From positions 28,069-92,068 of the forward strand of contig NKIO01000005.1 of NCBI GenBank assembly GCA_002255935.1: a DNA stretch of 64,000 bases. Direction: 5' to 3'. Below, one piece after another: positions 8,569 through 17,361 of this stretch. The notes beneath the pieces were generated by a model. That model worked only from the letters and a program-made list of their open reading frames with translations. It did no database searches and had not been told where the DNA came from. Position numbers and translations under genes: made by a program. The number at the start of each line of letters is the position of its first letter. Position 1 is the stretch's first letter. This DNA is from Comamonadaceae bacterium PBBC2 (GTDB lineage: Bacteria > Pseudomonadota > Gammaproteobacteria > Burkholderiales > Burkholderiaceae_C).

Positions 8569-9165
8569 TCAGGCCTGCACCACCGCCTGGTAAGCCTCGC
8601 GCGTTGCGGGGCTGACGCCGTCCAGCGCTTGCTCGTAACGGGTTTGGTGCTGCGCCAGCATGCGGGCCGAGGCGATGGTTTTGGATTTGCAAAACCAATG
8701 GCAGCTGTGCTGCATCAAGAACATCTCGGCCATGATGCGAAAGGACCGCTCTTTGGCGCCCTGCGGCGTTTGCGCGATGGCCCGGTCGATGCCTTGGGCG
8801 TGCACTTCGAGCAAACGGCGCATGTCGAAGGTGGCTTTGGGCGAGAGCTGATCGATGTAGGGCAACGCGATCTTGAAGCCCCGGGCCGCGGGGGCGGCCA
8901 GCCGGCCGAAATCCTTGGCCAAGGCCTTGAACTCCTCGGCCAGTTGCTGCTCGGCCATCTCTTGCAATTGCAAGATCTGTTGCTGCCGCTCGGGCTCGGC
9001 CTCGCCCAGCGCTCGCATGTAAGCGCTGGTCAACTGCTCCATGTGTTTTTCAATTTGGTAGGGCCGCAGGTGCTCCGCCAGCAAAGCCGTGCGTTTGCGC
9101 TGCCCTTGCTTGTTCAGCCATTGCAGGGCCACGCCGCATAAAAACAAAAAACTCAGAAGTTCCAT
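8569..9165 (-). CDS. Hypothetical membrane-anchored helical protein
   Basis: A 198-residue protein that I do not recognise. It has one N-terminal hydrophobic segment (MELLSFLFLCGVALQWLN). A long, charged, probably coiled-coil region follows, rich in Glu/Gln (LTSAYMRALGEAEPERQQQILQLQEMAEQQLAEEF), and then a helical C-terminal half with HSCHWFCKSK. The ATG at 9165 is preferred because it places the membrane segment at the very start; a TTG at 9180 in the same frame is the alternative. It converges with tadC, with nine bases between the stops, but is transcribed separately. Nothing links it functionally to the pilus genes. Confidence 0.7.
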   Translation of the reverse strand: MELLSFLFLCGVALQWLNKQGQRKRTALLAEHLRPYQIEKHMEQLTSAYMRALGEAEPERQQQILQLQEMAEQQLAEEFKALAKDFGRLAAPAARGFKIALPYIDQLSPKATFDMRRLLEVHAQGIDRAIAQTPQGAKERSFRIMAEMFLMQHSCHWFCKSKTIASARMLAQHQTRYEQALDGVSPATREAYQAVVQA

Positions 9166-9258
9166 ACCTGCCCGGTTCAAGGGCTACTGGGCCCGATGCC
9201 CCAAGTGTAAAGAAGCCAAGCCCTTCAATCCCCTCAGCTCCAGAAAGCCCAGTCTCCT

Positions 9259-9339
9259 TGTAGGAGCCCAACTGTATTGGGCGATTCTCAAACCCCCGCG
9301 GATGTTTGGCCCATCGCCGAACAAAGTTCAGCTCCCACA
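9259..9339. repeat. REP-like family B, inverted pair
   Basis: Two 28-base units in opposite orientation. One at 9259-9286 begins TGTAGGAGCCCAAC and ends TTGGGCGATT. Its inverted partner at 9312-9339 begins CATCGCCGAAC and ends CAGCTCCCACA. Each unit folds on a short GCYGAAC/GTTCGGC-type stem. Related units occur at 23717, 28175, 29009-29292 and 33188. The pair sits in the 311-base divergent region between the hypothetical gene and the phasin gene. Confidence 0.85.
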
Positions 9340-9439
9340 AAGTCAGCTCACCCCTTCAACTCCTTTAATCCCCTGAAATTGGAGTGCCGCCTCTAAAGTT
9401 CGGGTAATCCCTTGCTTTGGCCCATGGCTGGTGTTCAAA

Positions 9440-9453
9440 TTGCTGCACTGCAA
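9440..9453 (+). promoter_or_regulatory. Candidate PhaR operator upstream of phasin
   Basis: TTGCTGCACTGCAA is an inverted repeat (TTGC-N6-GCAA) centred 30 bases before the phasin start. PhaR, the PHA-responsive repressor of phasin genes, binds TGC/GCA-rich inverted repeats in several proteobacteria. The assignment is inference from motif and position. Confidence 0.45.
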
Positions 9454-9476
9454 CAAACCTTTTCAAGGAGTCCCAC

Positions 9477-10031
9477 ATGACCTTCAATGCTGAACAACTC
9501 GTCGCTACCCAACAAGCCAACCTGAAGGCCGCTGCTGGCCTGTCGCAATCGGCTTTCGCTGGTTTCGAGCGCCTGGTCGAGCTGAACATGGCCGCTGGCA
9601 AAGCCGCTGTGGGTGAGTCTTTCGCCAACGCGCAAGCCATGTTCGCTGCCAAGAGCCCCCAAGACCTGTTGGCCGCTCAAGCTGCCTTGGTGCAACCCGC
9701 TTTCGAAAAAGCCGTGTCTTATGGCCGTCACCTGACCGACATCGCCAACACCACAGGCGCTGAGTTCACCAAAGCGGTCGAAGGCAAGTTCGCTGAGACC
9801 GAGCAAGCGGTCAAAAGCCTGGTTGAAAACAGCCTGAAGAACGCTCCTGCTGGCTCTGACGCCGCTGTGGCCGCCATCAAGACCGCTTTCGAAGCCAGCC
9901 AAAGCGCTGCTGAAACCCTGAAAAAAGTGGCCAAGCAAGCCGCTGACACCGCCGAGTCCAACATCAAGGCCGCCACTGCCCAAGCTGAAGCTTCGGTCAA
10001 AGCCGCCATGAGCAAGGCCAAAGCCAAATAA
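9477..10031 (+). CDS. phaP: Phasin, PHA granule-associated protein
   Basis: A 184-residue Phasin_2-type protein. The opening segment (MTFNAEQLVATQQANLKAAA) and the amphipathic helical stretch SAFAGFERLVELNMAAGKAA are characteristic. The C-terminus is an Ala/Lys-rich tail (ASVKAAMSKAKAK), as in betaproteobacterial phasins. Phasins coat polyhydroxyalkanoate granules and limit their size. AAGGAG lies six bases before the ATG, a strong ribosome binding site. The Ala-rich, biased codon use suggests high expression. A possible PhaR site lies upstream and a strong terminator downstream, so the gene is probably monocistronic. Confidence 0.93.
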   Translation: MTFNAEQLVATQQANLKAAAGLSQSAFAGFERLVELNMAAGKAAVGESFANAQAMFAAKSPQDLLAAQAALVQPAFEKAVSYGRHLTDIANTTGAEFTKAVEGKFAETEQAVKSLVENSLKNAPAGSDAAVAAIKTAFEASQSAAETLKKVAKQAADTAESNIKAATAQAEASVKAAMSKAKAK

Positions 10032-10057
10032 GCAGCCCCGCTGCTTTCTACAATCAA

Positions 10058-10079
10058 GGCGTCTTCGGACGCCTTTTTT
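10058..10079 (+). terminator. Rho-independent terminator after phaP
   Basis: The perfect stem GGCGTC-TTCG-GACGCC is followed by six T residues, 26 bases after the phaP stop. Confidence 0.92.
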
Positions 10080-10095
10080 GTTTCTGGATCGCCCC

Positions 10096-10884
10096 ATGCC
10101 CCTCTTGCCCGCCCAGCCCTCTGCCCCAGCCCTGCACATCGAAGGCGGCGTGGCCACCCTCACCTTGAACCGCCCGGCCCAGCGCAACCGGCTGGAAAAC
10201 GGCGACCTCAAGACCTTGCTGGCGCATTTCGAGGCCGTGAACCAAAACCCCGATGTGCGCGTGCTGGTGCTCACCGCCAACACCGAAGGCCAGCCCAAGC
10301 CGGTGTTTTGCGCAGGCTACGACATCGGCGGTTTCAACGAACCGGGTCACGGCTCAACTTTCTTTGAAGAAATCCCCGACGCACTGGCCAAGCTGCGGCC
10401 GGTGACGATTTGCGCCTTGAATGGCAGCGTGTATGGCGGCGCCACCGATGTGGTGCTGGCCTGCGACCTGCGCATCGGCTTGCAGGGCATCGAGTGGCGC
10501 ATGCCCGCCACCGCGCTGGGCTTGCATTACTACCCCAGCGGCTTGCAGCGCTACGTCAGCCGCTTTGGCGTGGCGGGGGCCAAGCGGGCGTTTTTGACGG
10601 CGCGGCCTTTCTCGGCCGAGCAACTGAACGCCATGGGTTTGTTCGAGGCGCTGGTGACGGATGCCGATTGGGCTGCAACCCTGCAAGTGCTGGTCAGCGA
10701 CATCTTGGCCCTCGCCCCTTTGGCGGTGCAAGAAACCAAGAAGTCCATCAATGAAATCGCCGCAGGCCAGATGGACACCGATCGCCTGCGCGCCCGCGAG
10801 CACATGACCAGCGACAGCGTGGACTTTGCCGAAGGCCGCGCCGCCTTTGCCGAGCGCAGAAAACCCGTGTTCGTGGGGCGCTGA
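10096..10884 (+). CDS. Enoyl-CoA hydratase/isomerase family protein with altered active site
   Basis: A 262-residue crotonase-fold protein. The oxyanion-hole segments are recognisable: FCAGYDIGGF (about 75-85) and NGSVYGGATDVVLACD (about 110-125). The two glutamates used by true hydratases are not where expected: the first position lies in GGATDVV instead of GGCELA, and the second lies in MPATALGLHYYPSG, which has no Glu. The protein may therefore be an isomerase, thioesterase-like or otherwise diverged crotonase. The start at 10096 has a weak ribosome binding site. A TonB-dependent receptor gene begins nine bases after the stop. Confidence 0.8.
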   Translation: MPLLPAQPSAPALHIEGGVATLTLNRPAQRNRLENGDLKTLLAHFEAVNQNPDVRVLVLTANTEGQPKPVFCAGYDIGGFNEPGHGSTFFEEIPDALAKLRPVTICALNGSVYGGATDVVLACDLRIGLQGIEWRMPATALGLHYYPSGLQRYVSRFGVAGAKRAFLTARPFSAEQLNAMGLFEALVTDADWAATLQVLVSDILALAPLAVQETKKSINEIAAGQMDTDRLRAREHMTSDSVDFAEGRAAFAERRKPVFVGR

Positions 10885-10892
10885 GCGCGCCG

Positions 10893-12947
10893 ATGGCCTT
10901 GCCGCTTCATTGGCGCTCATCGCTGTCCTTGCTGTGGGCCGCGGCCAGCGTGGGTCTGTGCGCCAGCGTGCAGGCACAAGGCGCCGACACGGTGGAGGTG
11001 CGTGCCGAAATAGAAAACATGGCGGGCCTGGCGCGTTCGGCCAGCGAAGGCATTGTCTCGGGCGAGCGCTTGCGTGCCATGCCATTGCTGCGCCCCGGCG
11101 AGGTCCTCGAGATGGTGCCCGGCCTCATGGTCACGCAGCATGCGGGCGACGGCAAAGCCAACCAATATTTCTTGCGCGGCTTCAACCTGGACCACGGCAC
11201 CGACTTCGCGACCTTTGTGGCGGGGATGCCGGTCAACATGCCCAGCCACGCGCATGGGCAGGGCTACACCGACCTGAACTTTTTGATCCCGGAGCTGATC
11301 CAAAAGGTGCGCTACCAAAAAGGCCCCTACGACGCGCAGGTGGGCGACTTCGCTTCGGCGGGCACGGCCCACATCGACTACCTGCGGCAGATGGACAGCC
11401 CCTTGGCGCAAGTCACATTGGGGCAAGGCGGCTTTCGGCGCATGTTGTTGGCGGGCTCGCCCACGGCGGCACCCGGGCAGGGCCAGCTGCTGTATGGCCT
11501 GGAGGCCTTTCGCAACGACGGCCCTTGGCAAACGCCCGAAGACTTGCGCAAGCTCAATGGGGTGCTGCGTTACAGCGACGGCAGCGCACTCAACGGCTTT
11601 GCGCTCACGGCCATGGCCTACAAAGGCCAATGGACCTCGACCGACCAGGTGCCCCAGCGCGCCATCGACCAAGGCGTGATCGGTCGCTATGGCAGCTTGG
11701 ACAGCACCACCGGCGGGCAAACGCAGCGCTACAGCCTGTCGGGCGAATGGTCTTGGCTGCAAGGCGACACGCGCACCCGCGCCAACGCGTGGTGGCTGAA
11801 GTCATCGCTCGATCTGTGGTCCAACTTTCAGTATTGCCTGAGTGACCCCAGCACCCACTGCCCCACTGGCGACCAGTTCATGCAGCGCGAGCAGCGCCAG
11901 GCGATGGGCTTGGCGCTCTCGCAATCGGTGCCTGCGCAATGGGGCGACAAAGCGGTGGACAACAGCTATGGCTTGCAGCTGCGCCAAGACAACATCGCGC
12001 CGATCGGCCTGTACGCCACGCGTGAGCGCGAGGCGCTGCGCACTGTGCGGCAAGACCAAGTGGCGCAGCGCAGCGCGGCAGTTTGGTTCCAAAACGATGT
12101 GCGCTGGTGGCCTTGGTTGCGGTCCATCGCGGGCCTGCGTGCCGATGCCTACCAGTTCGATGTGCAGTCGAGCTTGCCTCAGCATTCAGGCCGATCCAAT
12201 GCGCACATGAGCTCGCCCAAGCTGGGGCTTGTCTTGGGGCCGTGGCACAAGGCCGAGGTTTACCTCAACCACGGCCAGGGTTTCCATTCCAACGATGCGC
12301 GAGGCACCACCCAGCCGGTGGATCCGGTCAGCCCGCTGGTGCGCACGCGTGCGTCGGAAGTCGGTGTGCGCTGGACCGTGCAGCCGGGCTGGACGTCCAC
12401 CGTGTCGCTGTGGCAATTGAAGTCCGATTCGGAGTTGCTGTTTGTGGGCGATGCGGGCACCACCGAGCCCTCGCGCCCCTCACGCCGCACCGGGCTGGAG
12501 TGGGGGCACTTTGTGCGGGTGGGCCAGCATGTGGCGCTGGACGCGGACCTGTCTTGGTCGCGTGCGCGCTTCACCGACGCCGATGCGGCCGGCCCCTTCA
12601 TTCCGGGCGCGGTCACCACCACGGCCAATCTGGGCATCACGCTGGACGCGTGGGGCCCTTGGTCGGGGTCGTTTCGCGTGCGCTACTTTGGGCCACGCCC
12701 TTTGATCGAAGACGCCTCGGTCCGGTCGGCCTCGTCACTGATCGGCAACCTGCGCTTGGGCTACCGCTGGGATGCACGCAACCGGCTGAGCCTGGATGTG
12801 TTCAACCTGTTCAACACCCGCAGCAACGACATTGAATACTTTTATGAATCCCGTCTGAAGGGCGAGGCCGTGCCCGTCTGGGACCGCCATGTGCACCCGG
12901 CCGAGCCGCGCCAGCTGCGCCTGAGCTGGAGCCACCGCTTCGACTGA
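10893..12947 (+). CDS. TonB-dependent outer-membrane receptor
   Basis: A 684-residue protein. A signal peptide (cleavage near VQAQG) leads into a plug domain (SGERLRAMPLLRPGEVLEMV ... FLRGFNLDHGTDFATFVAGM) and a C-terminal 22-stranded barrel region (NRLSLDVFNLFNTRSNDIEY). Such receptors import siderophores, cobalamin or other scarce ligands using TonB energy. The substrate cannot be told from sequence: no fur box, heme or B12 gene is adjacent, and no TonB/ExbBD is in the window. It probably shares a transcript with the upstream crotonase gene. The terminal residue is Asp after HRF rather than the usual aromatic. Confidence 0.9.
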   Translation: MALPLHWRSSLSLLWAAASVGLCASVQAQGADTVEVRAEIENMAGLARSASEGIVSGERLRAMPLLRPGEVLEMVPGLMVTQHAGDGKANQYFLRGFNLDHGTDFATFVAGMPVNMPSHAHGQGYTDLNFLIPELIQKVRYQKGPYDAQVGDFASAGTAHIDYLRQMDSPLAQVTLGQGGFRRMLLAGSPTAAPGQGQLLYGLEAFRNDGPWQTPEDLRKLNGVLRYSDGSALNGFALTAMAYKGQWTSTDQVPQRAIDQGVIGRYGSLDSTTGGQTQRYSLSGEWSWLQGDTRTRANAWWLKSSLDLWSNFQYCLSDPSTHCPTGDQFMQREQRQAMGLALSQSVPAQWGDKAVDNSYGLQLRQDNIAPIGLYATREREALRTVRQDQVAQRSAAVWFQNDVRWWPWLRSIAGLRADAYQFDVQSSLPQHSGRSNAHMSSPKLGLVLGPWHKAEVYLNHGQGFHSNDARGTTQPVDPVSPLVRTRASEVGVRWTVQPGWTSTVSLWQLKSDSELLFVGDAGTTEPSRPSRRTGLEWGHFVRVGQHVALDADLSWSRARFTDADAAGPFIPGAVTTTANLGITLDAWGPWSGSFRVRYFGPRPLIEDASVRSASSLIGNLRLGYRWDARNRLSLDVFNLFNTRSNDIEYFYESRLKGEAVPVWDRHVHPAEPRQLRLSWSHRFD

Positions 12948-12950
12948 GCT

Positions 12951-13880
12951 TCAAGGGCTGCTGGGGCTGTTGGCGCTGCGCCTTCCGGCCGACCCAGCGC
13001 TGCCCATGCAGGCGCCGATGATGAAGGCCATGGCGGCCCATTGGCTGGTGCTCAGCCGCTCGGACAGCACCACCCAGCCGGCCAACGCGCCCACGGCGGG
13101 CTCCAGACTGAGCAAGACGCTGAAGGTGTTTTTGGGCAGGTGGTTCAGGGCGTACATCTCCAGCGTGTAGGGGATGGCGCTCGACAGCAAGGCCACGGCC
13201 AGGCCTGCGGCCAGCCATTGGGTGTTGAGCAAGGCGCTGCCCGCCTCATACAGACCAAAGGGCGTGACCACCAGGGCAGCGGCCAGCATGCCCATGGGCG
13301 TGGCCATGGCGCCGTAACGCTTGGCCACGCGTTGGCCAAACACGATGTACATCGCCCAGCAGCCCCCAGCCGCCAGCGCAAAGGCCATGCCCGCGGGGTC
13401 CAGCGCGTCGCTGGCGCCCGGCCAAGGCAAGATCAGGCCCAGGCCCACCACGGCCAGCGCCACCCAGACCAGATCGCTGGCTCGGCGCGAGGTCCACAAG
13501 GCCACGGCCAGCGGGCCGGTGAACTCGATCGCGATGGCCAAGCCAAAGGGAATGGTCTTGATGGCGTTGTAAAACAGCAGGTTCATCACGCCCAGCGTCA
13601 CGCCATACAGCCCCAGCGGCCAGGCATCGGCCCACACCCAGCGGCGACGCCAGGGCCGCCAAAACGCCATCAGCATCAGCGTGGCAAACACCAGGCGGTA
13701 AAGCGTGGTGCCCTCGGCCCCCACGGCCGGGAACAGGCTTTTGGCAAACGAGGTGCCGATCGACAGCGAAACCAGCGAGCCCAGCAGGGCGGCCACAGGC
13801 CAAACAGGGAAGGTCAAAAGTGGACTTTCGGGGTGAAATCGGCCGTCTCCGGGCCTAAAACCCGACGGTGGCGGGTGCAT
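12951..13880 (-). CDS. EamA/DMT-family exporter (RhtA-like)
   Basis: A 309-residue inner-membrane transporter with about ten hydrophobic segments and two EamA repeats. The characteristic stretches are NLLFYNAIKTIPFGLAIAIE, EFTGPLAVALWTSR and LSSAIPYTLEMYALNHLPKN. This pattern resembles RhtA threonine/homoserine exporters. The C-terminal tail is short and Ser/Pro-rich. The first 20 or so residues (MHPPPSGFRPGDGRFH...) are unlike a transporter start, so the true start may be a later codon. The stop lies four bases from that of the convergent TonB receptor gene. Confidence 0.85.
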   Translation of the reverse strand: MHPPPSGFRPGDGRFHPESPLLTFPVWPVAALLGSLVSLSIGTSFAKSLFPAVGAEGTTLYRLVFATLMLMAFWRPWRRRWVWADAWPLGLYGVTLGVMNLLFYNAIKTIPFGLAIAIEFTGPLAVALWTSRRASDLVWVALAVVGLGLILPWPGASDALDPAGMAFALAAGGCWAMYIVFGQRVAKRYGAMATPMGMLAAALVVTPFGLYEAGSALLNTQWLAAGLAVALLSSAIPYTLEMYALNHLPKNTFSVLLSLEPAVGALAGWVVLSERLSTSQWAAMAFIIGACMGSAGSAGRRSANSPSSP

Positions 13881-13981
13881 TCGGGGGCATCATAGCCCCG
13901 CATACAATCCTTCGTTGGTCTGCCCGGTGGCGCTTTGGCGCGGGGCAGAAGACAGATGTCCCGTTTTTGTGGAGTTTCCCC

Positions 13982-14314
13982 ATGTTCATTTCTTCCGCTT
14001 TTGCCCAAACCGCTCCTGCTGCCGCTGCTGGTGGCGACATGCAGTCCACCCTGATGAGCATGCTGCCTTTGCTGCTGATGTTCGCGGTGCTGTATTTCGT
14101 CATGATCCGCCCCCAGATGAAAAAGCAAAAAGAGCACCGCGCCATGATCGACGCGCTGGCCAAGGGCGACGAAGTCGTGACCGCTGGCGGTTTGCTGGGC
14201 AAGGTCAGCAAAATCGGTGACAGCAACATCGGCGTGGAAGTTGCCGCCGGCGTCGAAGTGCAAATGCAGCGCAGCGCTGTGGTGCAGGTTTTGCCCAAAG
14301 GCACTTTGAAGTAA
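13982..14314 (+). CDS. yajC: Sec translocon accessory subunit YajC
   Basis: A 110-residue protein with one N-terminal membrane helix (LMSMLPLLLMFAVLYFVMIR) followed by the family hallmark RPQMKKQKEHRAMIDALAKG and a small beta domain (DEVVTAGGLLGKVSKIGDSN). YajC associates with SecDF at the SecYEG translocon. The order yajC-secD-secF is conserved in proteobacteria and present here, with 70 bases to secD. GGAG lies upstream of the ATG. Confidence 0.96.
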   Translation: MFISSAFAQTAPAAAAGGDMQSTLMSMLPLLLMFAVLYFVMIRPQMKKQKEHRAMIDALAKGDEVVTAGGLLGKVSKIGDSNIGVEVAAGVEVQMQRSAVVQVLPKGTLK

Positions 14315-14384
14315 TTCGGTCCGGTTTCGGCTTTTTCAGCGGGGCGCTTGTCGCCCCGGTTTTTCATCCTGTACGCGAGTCCTT

Positions 14385-16265
14385 ATGAACCGTTACCCGG
14401 TCTGGAAATACGCGATCATCGTGATCGCATTGTTGCTGGGGGTGGTCTACACCCTGCCCAACTTCTTTGGTGAGGCGCCTGCCGTTCAGGTGTCTTCGGG
14501 CAAGGCCACCATCAAGGTGGACACCGGCACGCTGCAAAAAGTCGAAGACGCGCTCAAGGCTGCGGGCGTCAATGCCCAAAGCGTGGCCCTTGAAGGCGGC
14601 TCCATCCGGGCACGCTTTGACAGTACCGACAACCAGCTCAAGGCCAAGGACGCGGTTCAAAAAGCCCTGATCCCCGATGCCGCCGACCCGCAGTTTGTGG
14701 TGGCGTTGAACCTGGTGTCGCGCTCGCCCGATTGGCTGACCGCCTTGCATGCCTCTCCCATGTATTTGGGCCTGGACTTGCGTGGTGGCGTGCACTTCAT
14801 GCTGCAGGTGGACATGCAGGCGGCGCTCACGCAGCGCGTGGAGTCCATCACCGGTGACCTGCGCAGCTTGCTGCGCGAAAAAGACATCCGCCACGGCGGC
14901 ATCAGCCGCAATGGCCAGACGGTGGAGATCCGCCTGCGCGATGCGCAGCAGCTCGAAGCCGCCAAGCGTTTGATTTTGGCCCAGTTGGCCGACCTGCAAA
15001 CCCAGGATGTGGCCGAAGGTGCCGAGTTCCGCATGGTGGTCAGCGTCAAGCCCGAAGCCGCCCGCAGGGTGCAAGAGCAGGCCTTGAAGCAAAACATCAC
15101 CACCTTGCACAACCGGATCAACGAACTGGGCGTGGCCGAGCCGGTGATCCAGCAGCAAGGTCTGGACCGCATCGTGGTGCAACTGCCCGGCGTGCAAGAC
15201 ACCGCCAAGGCCAAAGACATTTTGGGCCGCACCGCGACGCTGGAAGTGCGCATGGTGGACGAAAGCACCGAAGCGCGTGCCGCCGAGCAGCCTGGCGGCA
15301 TCGTGCCCTTTGGCACCGAGCGCTATTTGGAGCGCGAAGGCCGTCCGCTGATCGTGAAAAAACAAGTGGTGCTGACCGGCGACAACCTGACCGATGCCCA
15401 GCCTGGCTTTGACAACCAGACCCAAGAGCCGGTGGTCAACCTGACGCTGGACGCCAAGGGCGCCCGCATCTTCAAAGACGTGACCCGCGAGAACATTGGC
15501 AAGCGCATGGCCATCCTCTTGTTTGAAAAAGGCAAGGGCGAAGTGGTGACGGCGCCGGTGATCCGCTCTGAGATCGGTGGCGGTCGCGTGCAGATTTCGG
15601 GCCGCATGACCACGGCCGAGGCCAACGACACCGCGCTGCTGCTGCGTGCCGGCTCGCTGGCTGCACCAATGGAGATCATCGAAGAGCGCACCATTGGCCC
15701 GAGCCTGGGCGCTGAAAACATCGCCAAGGGCTTCAACAGCGTGACCTGGGGTTTCCTGGTGATCGTCGCCTTCATGGTCGTCTATTACGCGGTGTTTGGT
15801 TTGTTCTCCGGCATCGCGCTGGGGGTCAACCTGCTGTTCTTGGTGGCCATTTTGTCGATGCTGCAAGCGACCCTGACCCTGCCCGGTATGGCCGCGATGG
15901 CGCTGGCATTGGGTATGGCGATCGACTCGAACGTGCTGATCAATGAGCGCGTGCGTGAAGAGCTGCGCAACGGTGTCAGCCCGCAAGCGGCCATCCATGC
16001 CGGTTACGACCGCGCTTGGGCCACGATTTTTGACTCCAACATCACCACCCTGATCGCCGGCGTGGCCTTGTTGGCCTTTGGCTCCGGCCCGGTGCGCGGC
16101 TTTGCGGTGGTGCACTGCATTGGCATTTTGACCAGCATGTTCTCGGCCGTGTTCTTCTCGCGTGGCTTGGTCAACCTCTGGTACGGCGGCAAGAAAAAAC
16201 TCAAATCGGTATCGATCGGCACCGTCTGGCGGCCTGAAGGCGGCACTGCGGTGAAAGCCGACTAA
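14385..16265 (+). CDS. secD: Protein translocase subunit SecD
   Basis: A 626-residue RND-fold membrane protein. It has an N-terminal helix (WKYAIIVIALLLGVVYTLPN), a large periplasmic P1 region starting YLGLDLRGGVHFMLQVDM, and five C-terminal helices. The functionally important stretch ALGMAIDSNVLINERVREEL is in the fourth of the membrane segments. SecD works with SecF to use the proton motive force to complete preprotein export. The gap to secF is 12 bases, so the two are cotranscribed. Confidence 0.97.
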   Translation: MNRYPVWKYAIIVIALLLGVVYTLPNFFGEAPAVQVSSGKATIKVDTGTLQKVEDALKAAGVNAQSVALEGGSIRARFDSTDNQLKAKDAVQKALIPDAADPQFVVALNLVSRSPDWLTALHASPMYLGLDLRGGVHFMLQVDMQAALTQRVESITGDLRSLLREKDIRHGGISRNGQTVEIRLRDAQQLEAAKRLILAQLADLQTQDVAEGAEFRMVVSVKPEAARRVQEQALKQNITTLHNRINELGVAEPVIQQQGLDRIVVQLPGVQDTAKAKDILGRTATLEVRMVDESTEARAAEQPGGIVPFGTERYLEREGRPLIVKKQVVLTGDNLTDAQPGFDNQTQEPVVNLTLDAKGARIFKDVTRENIGKRMAILLFEKGKGEVVTAPVIRSEIGGGRVQISGRMTTAEANDTALLLRAGSLAAPMEIIEERTIGPSLGAENIAKGFNSVTWGFLVIVAFMVVYYAVFGLFSGIALGVNLLFLVAILSMLQATLTLPGMAAMALALGMAIDSNVLINERVREELRNGVSPQAAIHAGYDRAWATIFDSNITTLIAGVALLAFGSGPVRGFAVVHCIGILTSMFSAVFFSRGLVNLWYGGKKKLKSVSIGTVWRPEGGTAVKAD

Positions 16266-16277
16266 GGGGAAAAGACC

Positions 16278-17228
16278 ATGGAATTGTTCAAAATCAAAAA
16301 AGACATCCCGTTCATGAAGCACGCGTTGGTGTTCAACGCGATTTCCTTCATCACCTTTGCGCTGGCGGTGTTCTTCTTGTTCAGCCGTGGCCTGCACCTG
16401 TCGGTGGAGTTCACGGGCGGCACGCTGATGGAAGTCAGCTACAGCCAGCCTGCAGACCTGAACAAGGTGCGTGCCACCGTGGGCACCTTGGGTTTCAGTG
16501 AAGTGCAGGTGCAAAACTTTGGCACCGCCCGCGACGTGATGATCCGCCTGCCCGCCCAAAAAGGCGTGAGCTCGGCCCAGCAAAGTGAAAAAGTGCTGAC
16601 CGCCCTCAAGGCCGACAACGCCGAGGTGACGCTGCGCCGCACCGAGTTTGTCGGCCCGCAAGTGGGTGACGAATTGGCCCACGACGGCTTGAAGGCTCTG
16701 GCCTTTGTGGTGATCGGCATCGTGATCTACCTGGCGATCCGCTTCGAGTGGAAGTTCGCTGTCTCGGCCATCATCGCCAACTTGCACGACGTGATCATCA
16801 TCTTGGGCTTTTTCGCCTTCTTCCAGTGGGAATTCTCACTGGCGGTGCTGGCCGCTGTACTGGCCGTGTTGGGTTATTCGGTGAACGAATCGGTCGTGAT
16901 TTTTGACCGGATCCGCGAGAACTTCCGCCGCTACCGCAAGATGAACACGGTGGAGATCATCGACAACGCGATCACTTCCACCATCAGCCGCACCATCATC
17001 ACCCACGGCTCGACCCAAATCATGGTCTTGTCGATGTTGTTGTTTGGCGGCGAGACGCTGCATTACTTTGCCATGGCGTTGACGATTGGCATTTGCTTTG
17101 GCATTTACTCGTCGGTGTTTGTGGCCGCGGCCATTGCCATGTGGCTGGGCATCCAGCGCGAAGACTTGATCAAGCCGCTCAAAAAAGACCGCGACAACAG
17201 CGACGAGAACTCGGGCGCGGTGGTCTGA
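16278..17228 (+). CDS. secF: Protein translocase subunit SecF
   Basis: A 316-residue partner of SecD with the same topology: a first helix (FITFALAVFFLFSRGL), a periplasmic loop with VEFTGGTLMEV, and the C-terminal membrane block with GYSVNESVVIFDRIRENFRR. The conserved Asp of the proton pathway lies in VIFDRIRE. The C-terminal tail is hydrophilic and acidic. A strong terminator follows 20 bases later, ending the yajC-secDF unit. Confidence 0.97.
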   Translation: MELFKIKKDIPFMKHALVFNAISFITFALAVFFLFSRGLHLSVEFTGGTLMEVSYSQPADLNKVRATVGTLGFSEVQVQNFGTARDVMIRLPAQKGVSSAQQSEKVLTALKADNAEVTLRRTEFVGPQVGDELAHDGLKALAFVVIGIVIYLAIRFEWKFAVSAIIANLHDVIIILGFFAFFQWEFSLAVLAAVLAVLGYSVNESVVIFDRIRENFRRYRKMNTVEIIDNAITSTISRTIITHGSTQIMVLSMLLFGGETLHYFAMALTIGICFGIYSSVFVAAAIAMWLGIQREDLIKPLKKDRDNSDENSGAVV

Positions 17229-17247
17229 GACCTCGCCACCCCCACAA

Positions 17248-17272
17248 GGGCACCTTCGGGTGCCCTTTTTTT
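17248..17272 (+). terminator. Rho-independent terminator after secF
   Basis: The stem GGGCACC-TTCG-GGTGCCC is followed by seven T residues. Confidence 0.92.
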
Positions 17273-17285
17273 GTCCTGTAGTCCT

Positions 17286-17351
17286 GTAGGTCGGCACCTT
17301 CAGGTCCGACGTTGACTGGTTTGTCTTGTCGGAGCTGAAGCTCCGACCTAC
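17286..17351. repeat. REP-like family A, inverted pair
   Basis: The unit at 17286-17310 begins GTAGGTCGGCACC and ends GGTCCGAC. The inverted unit at 17328-17351 begins GTCGGAGCTG and ends CCGACCTAC. Each is a near-perfect palindrome flanked on one side by the GTAG tetranucleotide typical of REPs mobilised by REP-associated tyrosine transposases. The pair sits between the convergent ends of secF and dprA. Confidence 0.88.
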
Positions 17352-17361
17352 TGGTACCGGC

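Noticed and set aside
14364..16787. Very long open frame antisense to secD and secF
   Set aside because: Its His/Gln-rich composition is that of a reversed GC-rich coding strand; secD and secF are unmistakable on the other strand.
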